A stretch of DNA of 58,037 bases from VBAS01 sp035318985 (lineage in GTDB: Bacteria > Bacteroidota > Bacteroidia > Chitinophagales > Chitinophagaceae): positions 1 to 58,037 of the forward strand of contig DATHDP010000113.1 of the NCBI GenBank assembly GCA_035318985.1, written 5' to 3'. Made by a program: the position numbers and the translations under genes. Of the stretch, positions 7,833 through 15,810 are shown in pieces (positions within the stretch are counted from its first letter, which is position 1; the number at the start of each line of letters is the position of its first letter). Under the pieces are notes generated by a model. That model worked only from the letters and a program-made list of their open reading frames with translations, was not told the origin of the DNA and made no database searches.

Positions 7833-8432
7833 ATGAACAGAGAGTTAATTGAAAATAATATACTAAAAAGGCTTAAATCATTTGAAAAAGGTAAAGTGAT
7901 TTTTACTGATGATTTCCTCGATTTAGGCAGTCCCGAAAGCGTAAATAAAGCCTTATTTAGAATTAAAGAAAAAGACTTCATTATTCGGTTAGCCCATGGA
8001 GTTTATTTATATCCTAAGGTGGATAACGAATTAGGTATACTATATCCCTCGATAGAAGAAATTGCAGAGGCTATTGCCAAAAGAGATAGGGCAAGGATAA
8101 TTCCAACTGGAGTCCAAGCTTTAAATAGACTCGGGCTTTCCACTCAAATTCCGCTGAAAGCTATATTCTTAACTGATGGCGCCCCTAGAAGCATAAATAT
8201 TGGAAAACGAAACATCACCTTTAAAAAAACAAGTCCGAAAAATCTAGAAGTAAGCGGCGAGATTAGCGGGTTAGTTATACAAGCACTGAAGGCTTTGGGA
8301 CAAGATAAAGTTGATGATGATATATTAACAAAGTTGTTTGAATTATTAAAAAAGGAAAAAAAAGGGAATATTCGACATGATGCAAAACTTTCTCCTGCTT
8401 GGATAAATAGGATATTAATGCAAGCGATATAA
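7833..8432 (+). CDS. abiEi: type IV toxin-antitoxin system antitoxin AbiEi family (DUF6088-like)
   Basis: 199 aa from the ATG at 7833 (a TTG three bases earlier is less likely). The N-terminal ~65 residues are a winged-helix with the family hallmark LAHGVYLYPK at about 53-62. The C-terminal part (about 70-150; IIPTGVQALNRLGLST, KNITFKKTSPKNLE-like) matches AbiEi/DUF6088 proteins, which repress their own operon and counter the AbiEii toxin. The stop is 4 bp before abiEii, a typical AbiE arrangement. Regulation is probably by the inverted repeat at 7791-7823. Confidence 0.88.
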   Translation: MNRELIENNILKRLKSFEKGKVIFTDDFLDLGSPESVNKALFRIKEKDFIIRLAHGVYLYPKVDNELGILYPSIEEIAEAIAKRDRARIIPTGVQALNRLGLSTQIPLKAIFLTDGAPRSINIGKRNITFKKTSPKNLEVSGEISGLVIQALKALGQDKVDDDILTKLFELLKKEKKGNIRHDAKLSPAWINRILMQAI

Positions 8433-8436
8433 CTAT

Positions 8437-9444
8437 ATGAATACTGAATGGCTGAAAATATCAAAGGATAGAAGAATCGAAATTCTTAATCAAGCTAGTA
8501 ATACTACCGGACTGCCAGCTATAGCGATTGAAAAGGATTGGTGGGTAACATTAGTATTAAATGCCTCATTTTCTTTGGAGTATTCAAATAATATCGTGTT
8601 TAAGGGAGGAACTTCACTAAGTAAGGGGTGGAATTTAATTGAAAGATTTTCAGAAGATATTGACTTAGCTATGGACAGGAAGTTTTTTGGATTTGAAGGA
8701 GACATCAGCAAGAGCAAAATCAAAAGCTTGAGAAAGAAATCTTGTGATTTTATTTCAACTATCTTCTTGAAAGATTTAGAATATAAACTTAGTGAATGGA
8801 AAGCTATTAACGAATGTAAATTGAATGCACAACCAATTGTGGATTCAGATAAAGATCCACAAGTAATAGAAGTTCATTACGATTCCGTATTGGACAAATC
8901 AGATTATTTAAAGCAAAGAGTTTTAATAGAAGTTAGTTCTCGTTCTCTGATGGAACCAACTGAAAATAGAAATATCAACTCATTTCTCAGTGCAACATTT
9001 TTAAATCAACCGTTTGCAACTGAATCTTTTAATATTTCTACAGTATTACCTCAAAGGACCTTCTTAGAAAAAATATTCCTATTACATGAAGAGTTTTTAC
9101 AAGAAACATCAAAAATTCGTATAGAGAGGTTATCTAGACATCTTTACGATTTAGAAAAACTCATGGACACCGAACATGGAACGAAAGCAATTAGCGACAA
9201 AGAATTATATAACGGAATTGTTGCTCATAGAGAAAAGTTTAACCCTATTCGTGGTATTGATTATTCCAAACATGTTCCTTCGGGTATAAGAATTGTTCCG
9301 CCCGATCCGGTAATTAAAGATTGGGAAAGAGATTATCAAACTATGATTGAGAATATGATTTATGGTAGTTCTCTAAAATTTGATCCTTTGATAAATCGGA
9401 TTCAAGAATTACAAGAAAGAATAAATGGATTAAGTTTCAAGTAG
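8437..9444 (+). CDS. abiEii: nucleotidyltransferase AbiEii/AbiGii-type toxin
   Basis: 335 aa. AbiEii toxins are NTP-dependent nucleotidyltransferases that stop growth, some by adding bases to tRNA 3' ends; they give abortive-infection phage defence. Motif I is present as GGTSLSKG (57-64) followed by FSEDIDLA (71-78), with the two catalytic aspartates D75 and D77, and the family EKDWWV box lies at 32-37. All expected catalytic residues are seen, so the toxin looks intact. It follows abiEi by 4 bp and ends 54 bp before the right inverted-repeat arm. Confidence 0.92.
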   Translation: MNTEWLKISKDRRIEILNQASNTTGLPAIAIEKDWWVTLVLNASFSLEYSNNIVFKGGTSLSKGWNLIERFSEDIDLAMDRKFFGFEGDISKSKIKSLRKKSCDFISTIFLKDLEYKLSEWKAINECKLNAQPIVDSDKDPQVIEVHYDSVLDKSDYLKQRVLIEVSSRSLMEPTENRNINSFLSATFLNQPFATESFNISTVLPQRTFLEKIFLLHEEFLQETSKIRIERLSRHLYDLEKLMDTEHGTKAISDKELYNGIVAHREKFNPIRGIDYSKHVPSGIRIVPPDPVIKDWERDYQTMIENMIYGSSLKFDPLINRIQELQERINGLSFK

Positions 9445-9498
9445 TCAATAAGATCATCCCTTCTATTGTATGTCACCTGACTAACAATTAAAATGCTG

Positions 9499-9556
9499 AA
9501 TAGAATTACCAATCGTACAAGAGTGCGACGCAACAGAAGCTTAATAGTAGCAATAC
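9499..9556 (+). repeat. right arm of inverted repeat bracketing the AbiE cassette
   Basis: AATAGAATTACCAATCGT, ACAAGAGTGCGACGCAAC, AGAAGCTTAATAGTA then ATAC. It is the inverted counterpart of 6768-6822; the core AAGAGTGCGACGCAAC is at 9519-9534. Confidence 0.85.
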
Positions 9557-9592
9557 AGCTTAGTACATCATCTTCATCAGCCTACTAACAGA

Positions 9593-10294
9593 TCAATAGA
9601 ACATTGCTGCATAGCTCCTCGCAAATGATTGCCATGTGGCACTATCCCTTACCTGCCATAACAAAGCTCCAATCAAAAGGACTATAAACACGACCAGGAA
9701 TGGCTTGTAGTTTTTCTTCCTGTAAATATCATTGCCCAGTAAGAAACCAACTATGGCAAGGGCGATGAGATCAGTTATTGTAAGTGCATTACCAAACGAA
9801 ATATCAAAACTGTTTATGAGTCCACGGCCTATTCCGGGCCCGATGGCCAATATGCCGGTAGCGATCATATACCGCATATGCGAAGAAGAATCTTTCCGGT
9901 ATATCATGGCAAGTGCCCAGAATATTGCAAAAGATATAAACCCTCTTATATCCAGCACCATGGGGACTAATAGATCATGCTCAGGAAATTTTCCAACTGC
10001 CCGCAAATAAGCTCCCCTGCCAATCAGGAACAGGAATATAATAATTAGTGGCCCGAGTACCCAGGATACTTTACCGATTGTTCTGTGAAGTTGTGTCCTT
10101 CCTGTTTTGATAAGCAAGGGTTGAACGATCAGCAAAACCAACCACATCATCAACAATGCTCCGTGAATGTGGATGGTAGTTGTTTTGTCTACGAAATTCG
10201 GGAACTCGCTGGTGTAATGTTTATAGAATCCCCATTGTATGCCTGCCATGATCAGGATGATGAAGATGGCGGAGTTGCGGTAAACTTTCAGCAT
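9593..10294 (-). CDS. multi-pass membrane protein, function unknown
   Basis: 233 aa with about seven hydrophobic segments. A conserved-looking stretch THIHGALLMMWLVLLIVQP followed by LHRTIGKVSWVLGP resembles DUF2306-type or cytochrome b561-like membrane proteins with histidines at membrane edges, but I cannot assign a family firmly. It is a single gene with its own 5' region. Confidence 0.82.
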   Translation of the reverse strand: MLKVYRNSAIFIILIMAGIQWGFYKHYTSEFPNFVDKTTTIHIHGALLMMWLVLLIVQPLLIKTGRTQLHRTIGKVSWVLGPLIIIFLFLIGRGAYLRAVGKFPEHDLLVPMVLDIRGFISFAIFWALAMIYRKDSSSHMRYMIATGILAIGPGIGRGLINSFDISFGNALTITDLIALAIVGFLLGNDIYRKKNYKPFLVVFIVLLIGALLWQVRDSATWQSFARSYAAMFY

Positions 10295-10404
10295 GGCTTG
10301 TTAGTTTGGTGGTTTGCTGAAGATAACCAAAATAAACAATTGCGGCAGGCGATCTTAATTCAAACCAAAAATGCTGCGATGAATATGAGCCGAAGCAATT
10401 TTCA

Positions 10405-10438
10405 TGATTTGGATGGATTGCAATAAGGTAGTTTTAAG
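10405..10438 (+). repeat. 34-bp direct repeat, copy 1
   Basis: TGATTTGGATGGATTG, then CAATAAGGTAGTTTTAAG. The second copy (10940-10976) differs by a 3-base insertion (ATG). The two copies flank the small membrane-protein gene at 10485-10805. Confidence 0.85.
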
Positions 10439-10484
10439 TTGCAGCTATAGATGAGCTGTACACTATTTTATTTCAGCCTCCTAA

Positions 10485-10805
10485 TTAAACACCACTTTTC
10501 AAATTTGATAAAATGAGTAGAATGCTCAGGACAGAAAAGAATAAATTTATCAGACTCCTCACACCGACCTGACTGATCAATAAATTTAGTCCAATTAGCC
10601 GTTGTGAAATAAGTATTGATACGTAATACCACAACACACTTAATCCGACTATTACAAATATGAAACTGCTTCTTGAAATAATCATCCCATTGCTGCCGGA
10701 AATTTTTGTATTCGTATACTGTCCAAGACTATTGTAGTAAAAAAATAACAAAATGATTGGCAACAGAGAAATAAAAACACAAATAAGGTTTGATCTCTTT
10801 TTCAT
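10485..10805 (-). CDS. small membrane protein, hypothetical
   Basis: 106 aa from the ATG at 10805 (MKKRSNLICVFISLLPIILL); an earlier ATG at 10862 would add 19 residues and is less likely. Three hydrophobic segments are visible. No family is recognised and no partner lies nearby. It is flanked by a 34-37-bp direct repeat, so it may be an inserted piece. Confidence 0.55.
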   Translation of the reverse strand: MKKRSNLICVFISLLPIILLFFYYNSLGQYTNTKISGSNGMIISRSSFIFVIVGLSVLWYYVSILISQRLIGLNLLISQVGVRSLINLFFSVLSILLILSNLKSGV

Positions 10806-10916
10806 TTTTGATATTTGTAATACTAAAATTAAAATTATTTCCCCAATGTACAAATGCTTCATAATTTTCAGCCTGATATAACAAAAGAAAATGCTGAAAG
10901 AGATACAAGTTTCGCC

Positions 10917-10934
10917 ACCCGATAGCTATCGGGT
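10917..10934. repeat. 18-bp perfect palindrome
   Basis: ACCCGATAG/CTATCGGGT with no loop. It lies in the intergenic region right before the second 37-bp direct repeat copy. Palindromes of this CCCGATAGCTATCGGG type are, from memory, common as dispersed elements in this phylum. Confidence 0.7.
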
Positions 10935-10939
10935 CTGCC

Positions 10940-10976
10940 TGATTTGGATGGATTGATGCAATAAGGTAGTTTTAAG
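10940..10976 (+). repeat. 37-bp direct repeat, copy 2
   Basis: Same sequence as 10405-10438 with an extra ATG in the middle (GGATTGATGCAATAAGG). Confidence 0.85.
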
Positions 10977-11033
10977 ATGTGACAATATGGAGTTGACTAT
11001 GGTTGTTATTCATCTTCTACTAAAAATTAAAAA

Positions 11034-11440
11034 ATGAAATATCTTATTGCTATCTCTTTGCTTTGTTCTTTGCTGACTGCTTGTGATCAAAATCCAGAGA
11101 AACCAACAATTGCAGCCACTAATAATTCAGATATCGATGCGCTGAAAGCCTCACCGGAAAATTTCAAACTGTTATTAGAAAATGATCATGTAAGAGTATT
11201 AGAATACACGTTAAAGCCTGGGACAAGAGATCTAACTCATACACATCCTCCCAAGTCATCTTATATTATCAGTGGGGGCAGTTAAAAGTCCATTTTGAGA
11301 ATGGAGATTCTTCGATATTTGATGATAAAGCAGGTACTACATCATGGATGGATCATGTAGGTAAACATTGGGTGGAAAACATCGGCCCTACGGAAATAAA
11401 GATCATTTTGACTGAAGTGAAATCGATAGCAAATAAATAA
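11034..11440 (+). pseudogene. cupin-type lipoprotein, frameshifted
   Basis: The first frame (11034-11285) encodes a lipoprotein signal (lipobox LLTAC), then LLENDHVRVLEYTLKPGTRD and THTHPPKSSYIISGG, the start of a small cupin barrel with His metal ligands. It then hits a stop. From 11274 the +1-shifted frame continues the same domain (QLKVHFENGDSSIFDD, TSWMDHVGKHWVENIGPTEI) to a stop at 11438-11440. The break falls on a run of five G (11274-11278); one more G would restore a 135-residue protein. This is either a real frameshift mutation or a homopolymer sequencing error. Confidence 0.88.
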
Positions 11441-11487
11441 AAGACCAGTAAATAATTTTTATCCGCCGGTAACTTGCAAACATCACA

Positions 11488-12303
11488 ATGAAAAATGTAA
11501 GAGTTCTTCCCCAAAAATTTTTAGCAGCGATGATCGCTGTGTTACCACTTCCGGGATCACCTTTATATGATGGCGATGATCAAAGAGTAATAGACCAGGC
11601 GTTGGAAGATCTTGATATTTATAAAAAGGAAGGTGTGGACAGTATTATTTTCGAAAACGACGGTGACCTGCCATATATACAACCTCCGTTGGATAAAAAG
11701 ACTATTGCTCTAATGATAAAGATCTGTAAGAAAGCAAGGAAAAGATTTAAGGGCCCGATAGGAGTTCAAATGCTGGAAGCTGCAAACATTGAATCTTTGG
11801 AAATTGCCGCTGAATCAGGGCTTGATTATATAAGAGTGGAGGCTTTTGTTTTTGCTCATGTAGGTGGGAGTGGTGTCATTAACGGTTCGGCTGGAAAGAT
11901 ATTACGAAGAAGAAAAGAACTAAATGCAGAACATATAAAAGTGTTTGCTGATGTAAAGAAAAAACATGGTTCTCATTCATTGACGATCGACCTCGACATA
12001 AAAGATGAAATTATGCAGGCAGAATTTTTCTTAGCAGATGGAGTTATTGTTACCAGCCAGTTCACCGGTTTGAATCCTGATAAAAATGATCTGCTCAAAG
12101 CAAAGGCTGCAACAAGAATACCTGTATTGATCGGGTCAGGTATGAACGTTGATAACATTGCCGAATACCTTCCTTTAGCCGATGGTTTTATAGTTGGATC
12201 TTATTTTAGAAAGGATGGAAAGTTCCTTGAAAAATTAGAAGCTGAAAGATTAAATAAGTTTATGGAGTTATTTGTTTCGGTGAGAAAAAGTATTTTACGC
12301 TAA
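11488..12303 (+). CDS. btpA: BtpA/SgcQ family protein
   Basis: 271 aa, the normal length of the family, a TIM-barrel protein. Motifs: VLPLPGSPLYDGD (20-32), IFENDGDLPY (about 53-62), VEAFVFAHVGGSGVINGSAG and VLIGSGMNVDNIAEYLPLADGFIVGSYFR. In cyanobacteria BtpA supports photosystem I stability; in other bacteria SgcQ-like proteins have no settled role, so the function here is unknown. It has no sugar-transport neighbours. The last ~22 codons are duplicated at 12920-12985. Confidence 0.92.
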   Translation: MKNVRVLPQKFLAAMIAVLPLPGSPLYDGDDQRVIDQALEDLDIYKKEGVDSIIFENDGDLPYIQPPLDKKTIALMIKICKKARKRFKGPIGVQMLEAANIESLEIAAESGLDYIRVEAFVFAHVGGSGVINGSAGKILRRRKELNAEHIKVFADVKKKHGSHSLTIDLDIKDEIMQAEFFLADGVIVTSQFTGLNPDKNDLLKAKAATRIPVLIGSGMNVDNIAEYLPLADGFIVGSYFRKDGKFLEKLEAERLNKFMELFVSVRKSILR

Positions 12304-12363
12304 AAGACAGATGGTTTGGCAAAAATGTTGTAAGACAATTATCATGTATAAACTAATAGATTC

Positions 12364-12894
12364 ATGGACAAGAAGACATTAAGAAAAGAACCAACAGCAG
12401 TTAACGTTCAAAATAATATTGAAACTATCCTAAAGTTGGAAAAGGAAGCTGTTCAAAATCTTTCGACATCTGAGCATATCGCTGACAAAGTCAGGGTCTT
12501 TGCAGGCAGTACTCCATTTATACTTCTTCATATTCTAGGGTTTGTAGGATGGATCTTAATAAACAGCGGAATAATTTCCGCAATTTCTCCATTTGATCCT
12601 TTCCCATTCAACTTCCTTACACTTACGGTTTCATTAGAAGCTATTTTTCTTACACTATTAGTACTAAAGAGTCAAAACCAAATGACGAAAGAAGCTGATA
12701 GACGAGCAAACCTTGATCTGCAAATAAATATGCTTGATGAACAAGAAACAACAATGATCTTAAGAATGGTTCAAAAAATTGCCAATCATTTGGGATTGGA
12801 AGATGAAATGAGTAATTCCAGAAAAGAATTGAGTGAAGACACTGATATAAACAAGGTGTCAAAAAAACTAGATGAAGAATCAAAAATAAAGTAA
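12364..12894 (+). CDS. DUF1003 membrane protein
   Basis: 176 aa. Two membrane segments (about residues 52-72 and 83-100) with the family signature FDPFPFNFLTLTVSLEAIFL, then KSQNQM and ADRRANLDLQINMLDEQE. The C-terminal part is a charged helix. Function is unknown in this widespread family. It lies between btpA and a stray copy of the btpA tail. Confidence 0.93.
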   Translation: MDKKTLRKEPTAVNVQNNIETILKLEKEAVQNLSTSEHIADKVRVFAGSTPFILLHILGFVGWILINSGIISAISPFDPFPFNFLTLTVSLEAIFLTLLVLKSQNQMTKEADRRANLDLQINMLDEQETTMILRMVQKIANHLGLEDEMSNSRKELSEDTDINKVSKKLDEESKIK

Positions 12895-12919
12895 TACATC
12901 CTTAGCTGAATTCATGTCG

Positions 12920-12985
12920 TTAGAACCTGAGAGATTAAACAGGTTTATGGAGCTATTTATTTCGGTGCAAAAAGCATTTTACACT
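12920..12985 (+). pseudogene. duplicated 3' fragment of btpA
   Basis: Encodes LEPERLNRFMELFISVQKAF, matching LEAERLNKFMELFVSVRKSI at the end of the BtpA protein (12235-12303). Several differences are synonymous (GAA/GAG, AAT/AAC, TTA/CTA), so this looks like the remains of a diverged second btpA-like gene and not a recent copy. A 66-codon open frame from 12914 runs through it into a repeat and is not a plausible gene. Confidence 0.75.
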
Positions 12986-13008
12986 CATCGGCGTAATCAA
13001 GGCATAGA

Positions 13009-13205
13009 ACAAAAAATAAAGCCCGCCGGTGGAAACCAGTGGGCTTTCTCTAATCAAAAACCATTAACCATTAAACCTTATCCTATGAAAATTCGATGCG
13101 AATGTAGGAGATAAAGATTCAAAAAAACATGATATGGAAATTATTGACGGTGGTTAAGCTAAGAGTAAACACAAGCTTTTAAGAAATTGAGCGAGGTCAA
13201 GAAGA
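13009..13205. repeat. ~197-bp direct repeat, copy 1 (hairpin plus conserved leader-like block)
   Basis: Begins with a terminator-like hairpin (AAAGCCC...GGTGGAAACC...GGGCTTT, about 13018-13047). A highly conserved block AACCATTAACCATTAAACC, then TTATCCTATGAAAATTCG follows, then a variable stretch and a second conserved block TATTGACG..GGTTAAG and AGTAAACACAAGCTTTTAAG. The second copy is at 15004-15201 in the same orientation. The ATG opens only a nine-codon frame here. Confidence 0.88.
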
Positions 13206-13223
13206 ATATACTTGCTGATAATT

Positions 13224-13691
13224 TTAATTCACAAATATCTCCGTGTAATAGATAACTCCGCGTTTATTTTTTGCTGTACCAATACCAATGTATTTATAAT
13301 TCCCCAGCATATTTTTGCGATGCCCGCTTGATTTTTTCCATAATGAAAAGACCTCTTTTGCGTCCTTGGCTCCGTAGGCAACATTTTCTGCTACTATCCA
13401 GGTACCGTATACCTTTTTCACTTTTGCTGCACGCTGATCATAACCTGAATGCCCAAGGCTTAGTCTGCCGCTTGCCATGTCTTCGCTATGCTTTCGGGCC
13501 AATGAATTCAGGTCATCTTTCATTGTAAGTTCTTTCAAACTTTTCGATCTTCGATATTCGTTGGTATACTTCAACACATCATTTGCTAACTGATTGGCAG
13601 GAGCGACCGCGGCACTAAAAACAAACAAGGCGCTGATCAAAAAAATAACCCGGGACATAAAGTGGTTTAACATGGGCTTAGAATTAGTCAC
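13224..13691 (-). CDS. secreted CAP (SCP/PR-1) domain protein
   Basis: 155 aa; a signal peptide (about 12-30) is followed by a complete CAP domain. Signatures: ARKHSEDMASGRLSLGHSGY, AENVAYG, WKKSSGHRKNMLGNYKYIGI. CAP domains bind lipids, glycans or act as accessory domains outside the cell; no enzymatic role is certain. An internal ATG (MSRVIFL) could be the true start. It lies between the two ~197-bp direct repeats. Confidence 0.93.
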   Translation of the reverse strand: MTNSKPMLNHFMSRVIFLISALFVFSAAVAPANQLANDVLKYTNEYRRSKSLKELTMKDDLNSLARKHSEDMASGRLSLGHSGYDQRAAKVKKVYGTWIVAENVAYGAKDAKEVFSLWKKSSGHRKNMLGNYKYIGIGTAKNKRGVIYYTEIFVN

Positions 13692-13799
13692 TAGTCTTCA
13701 AGTTTTATACCAAGACCTCTGGAAAAACACAAAATAAGTACCGGATGTTCTCTTAGTTATTTACGTTCCCTGAATTCCAGAGTCTTGCTTAGAAAATTT

Positions 13800-13849
13800 C
13801 ACGCAAAGACGCTAAGAAAAACAAGACGCAAAGATTTCTTTGCGTCTTA
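13800..13849. repeat. dispersed inverted repeat, CGCAAAG type (short form)
   Basis: CACGCAAAGACGCTAAG is followed by AAGACGCAAAG (13823-13833) inverted against CTTTGCGTCTT (13838-13848). Same family as 5092-5190. Confidence 0.75.
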
Positions 13850-13859
13850 ACAAACTTTG

Positions 13860-13876
13860 CCCCGCCACAGGCGGGG
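13860..13876. repeat. GC-rich palindrome
   Basis: CCCCGCC-ACA-GGCGGGG, a 7-bp stem with a 3-nt loop, 39 bp after the stop of the minus-strand lipoprotein gene. It may act as a transcription stop although the T-run after it is weak. Confidence 0.6.
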
Positions 13877-13914
13877 TGAAAAAATAACTTACTATTTCTG
13901 TCCGATCGGCATAT

Positions 13915-14796
13915 TTAGTTTGTATACTTATATATACCCTTATAATTATTGGGATTAGTAACATCAGGAAAAGTAACTGATTGCGGATATCCGTCAGCAC
14001 GATAGATATAGGTATATCGCACATGATCTTCAAATTGACCAGGTATATCCCATGATCTTGATTCGATCGGGTTGTTTTTCTGCAGATATTTATACCCATT
14101 TAATATTGGGTAGCGAAGCTCCACCCTATAAAAGGGATTGACCTTATTATCGTAGCTGACTTCGTGATGCTTCCTGTCAGTATAAATGGAACCGAATGTA
14201 GTTGTATCATCCTGCGATGTGATATTACCATTTACACGAGTTTGCATCAACATACCGCTCCATTGATCATCTGGTGCTGAAGGCGGTGGATTATTATATC
14301 CCCGGTGTTGAATAAACATATTATTTCCGCTTGCAGAAGTGAATGGAGTAAAGACTGCTACGCTAGTGCCCCAAAAGCTATTGTTTGTAATGTTATAACT
14401 GATCGTAGAATCTTTGATAACAATACCAGTGTTATAAAAAAGAAAAGATGTGTCCCTGTAAATATTGACAAAATCGCTGTAAGTCACAACCATTTTATAT
14501 GGCTCAGCATCGCTGCCAGAATAAAAATAATTTGTTGTTGTTATATCAGGTGTACCAAAAAAATCGAAATACTCTGATTTCAAAATAACTCTTTTCTGCG
14601 CATCATACGAAAAAGCGGCCCTGTATAAAGTATCTGACCCCGTAGCTAAAGTAGTGTCCAGTTGCACATACATTTTCAAATAAATACTGTCATTGATATC
14701 TGTTTGGCGATTGATGGAAAGATCTATTTCCCGCTGGCAGGAAGAAAAGGTCATTAACGTAATAAACGAGGGCAGGATCAGGTATTTTAATCGCAT
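13915..14796 (-). CDS. lipoprotein, function unknown
   Basis: 293 aa from the ATG at 14796, chosen because it opens a clean lipoprotein signal (MRLKYLILPSF...LMTFSSC, Cys20). The longer frame to 14904 adds residues without a signal. The mature protein is rich in Asn, Tyr, Ser and Asp with repeated YDNKV, FYNTG, YIYRADGYPQSV strings like RHS/YD-type beta strands. No family is assigned. It sits between the two ~197-bp direct repeats. Confidence 0.82.
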   Translation of the reverse strand: MRLKYLILPSFITLMTFSSCQREIDLSINRQTDINDSIYLKMYVQLDTTLATGSDTLYRAAFSYDAQKRVILKSEYFDFFGTPDITTTNYFYSGSDAEPYKMVVTYSDFVNIYRDTSFLFYNTGIVIKDSTISYNITNNSFWGTSVAVFTPFTSASGNNMFIQHRGYNNPPPSAPDDQWSGMLMQTRVNGNITSQDDTTTFGSIYTDRKHHEVSYDNKVNPFYRVELRYPILNGYKYLQKNNPIESRSWDIPGQFEDHVRYTYIYRADGYPQSVTFPDVTNPNNYKGIYKYTN

Positions 14797-15003
14797 AGAT
14801 AAAATATGAGTATAAAAATAAATGATAGTTCTGGATAAGCAAATGTTACTGATAATTACTGCCATAATTACTTTCGTTGATAATGAAACGAATTCGATCG
14901 ACAATTATTGGCATCAACGGTCCCGGTATTTGACCAAACGATGGAAGGAATGTTTATGTGACAGTGGGGATTAAGATCTAAGATGACTAATTAGGCTTAT
15001 AAG

Positions 15004-15201
15004 ACAAAAAATAAGAAAGCCCTCCGGTGGAAACCAGGGGGCTTTTTCTAATCAAAAACCATTAACCATTAAACCTTATCCTATGAAAATTCGTCGCGAA
15101 TATATAGGTAATGATTCACACAAAATATGATTTTGATATTATTGACGTTGGTTAAGTTGAAAGTAAACACAAGCTGTTGAGAAATTGAGTGAGGTTAAGA
15201 A
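15004..15201. repeat. ~197-bp direct repeat, copy 2
   Basis: Same architecture as 13009-13205; the hairpin is AAAGCCC...GGTGGAAACC...GGGCTTT (about 15016-15046) with T-rich flanks on both strands. Here the ATG opens a frame of about 15 codons (MKIRREYIGND...). Confidence 0.88.
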
Positions 15202-15239
15202 TCTTCCATCCGCTCCGGGGGCTTTAAGTGAAAAAATAA

Positions 15240-15656
15240 CTAATTCGCTTGTTTATTTATCATCCACTTTATTCCGAACTTATCGAAGAACATTCCGAAA
15301 TAATCACCCCAGGGAGCTTTGGCCATTGGCACAATTACTTTTCCGCCGGCAGAAAGATCATTAAATAATTTATCCGCCAGTTTCTCACTGTCGGGATGAA
15401 GAGAAAGAGAAAAATTATTTCCTGCAACAAATGGTCCACCCATAGAATCAAGATGATCATTTCCCATTAGTCTAACTCCGTATGGCGCATCCAATGCTAT
15501 ATGCATGACTTTCTTTTTATCTGTATCGGACATTTGCCCGCCATGTGGTGAATCGCCAAAGCGCTGAAGATTGGTGATCTTTCCTTCAAGTGCTGAAGCA
15601 TAAAAATTAAATGCGTCTTCTGTGTTTCCATTGAATGTAATGTAGGCTGCTATCAT
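15240..15656 (-). CDS. VOC family protein, PhnB-like
   Basis: 138 aa from the ATG at 15656 (MIAAYITFNGNTEDAFNFY). The frame extends to 15728, but those residues do not resemble the family. Motifs of the PhnB/3-demethylubiquinone methyltransferase-like glyoxalase fold: FYASALEGKI, RFGDSP, MHIALD, GGKVIVPMAKAPWGDYFG and FDKFGIKWMIN. These proteins bind small molecules in the cytoplasm; the ligand is unknown. Confidence 0.92.
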   Translation of the reverse strand: MIAAYITFNGNTEDAFNFYASALEGKITNLQRFGDSPHGGQMSDTDKKKVMHIALDAPYGVRLMGNDHLDSMGGPFVAGNNFSLSLHPDSEKLADKLFNDLSAGGKVIVPMAKAPWGDYFGMFFDKFGIKWMINKQAN

Positions 15657-15810
15657 GGTCGTGGTTTTTAAATTGTGAATAGCAAATTTAAGAATTAATA
15701 AAAAGCAATCTCTTCTGTCCGGGATCATCCTACAATTAACTAAAATTTGAAGGCTATCTTTTATTAAATCATCAGGTGATGACTATTTTCAGTGAGCCAA
15801 AACACGAAAT

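Noticed and set aside
10085..10426. 113-aa plus-strand frame
   Set aside because: Mostly antisense to the membrane protein gene 9593-10294; low-complexity, Cys/His-rich translation typical of antisense frames.
12914..13114. 66-aa frame after the DUF1003 gene
   Set aside because: Its first part is a btpA tail copy and the rest runs through the 13009-13205 repeat; not a coherent protein.
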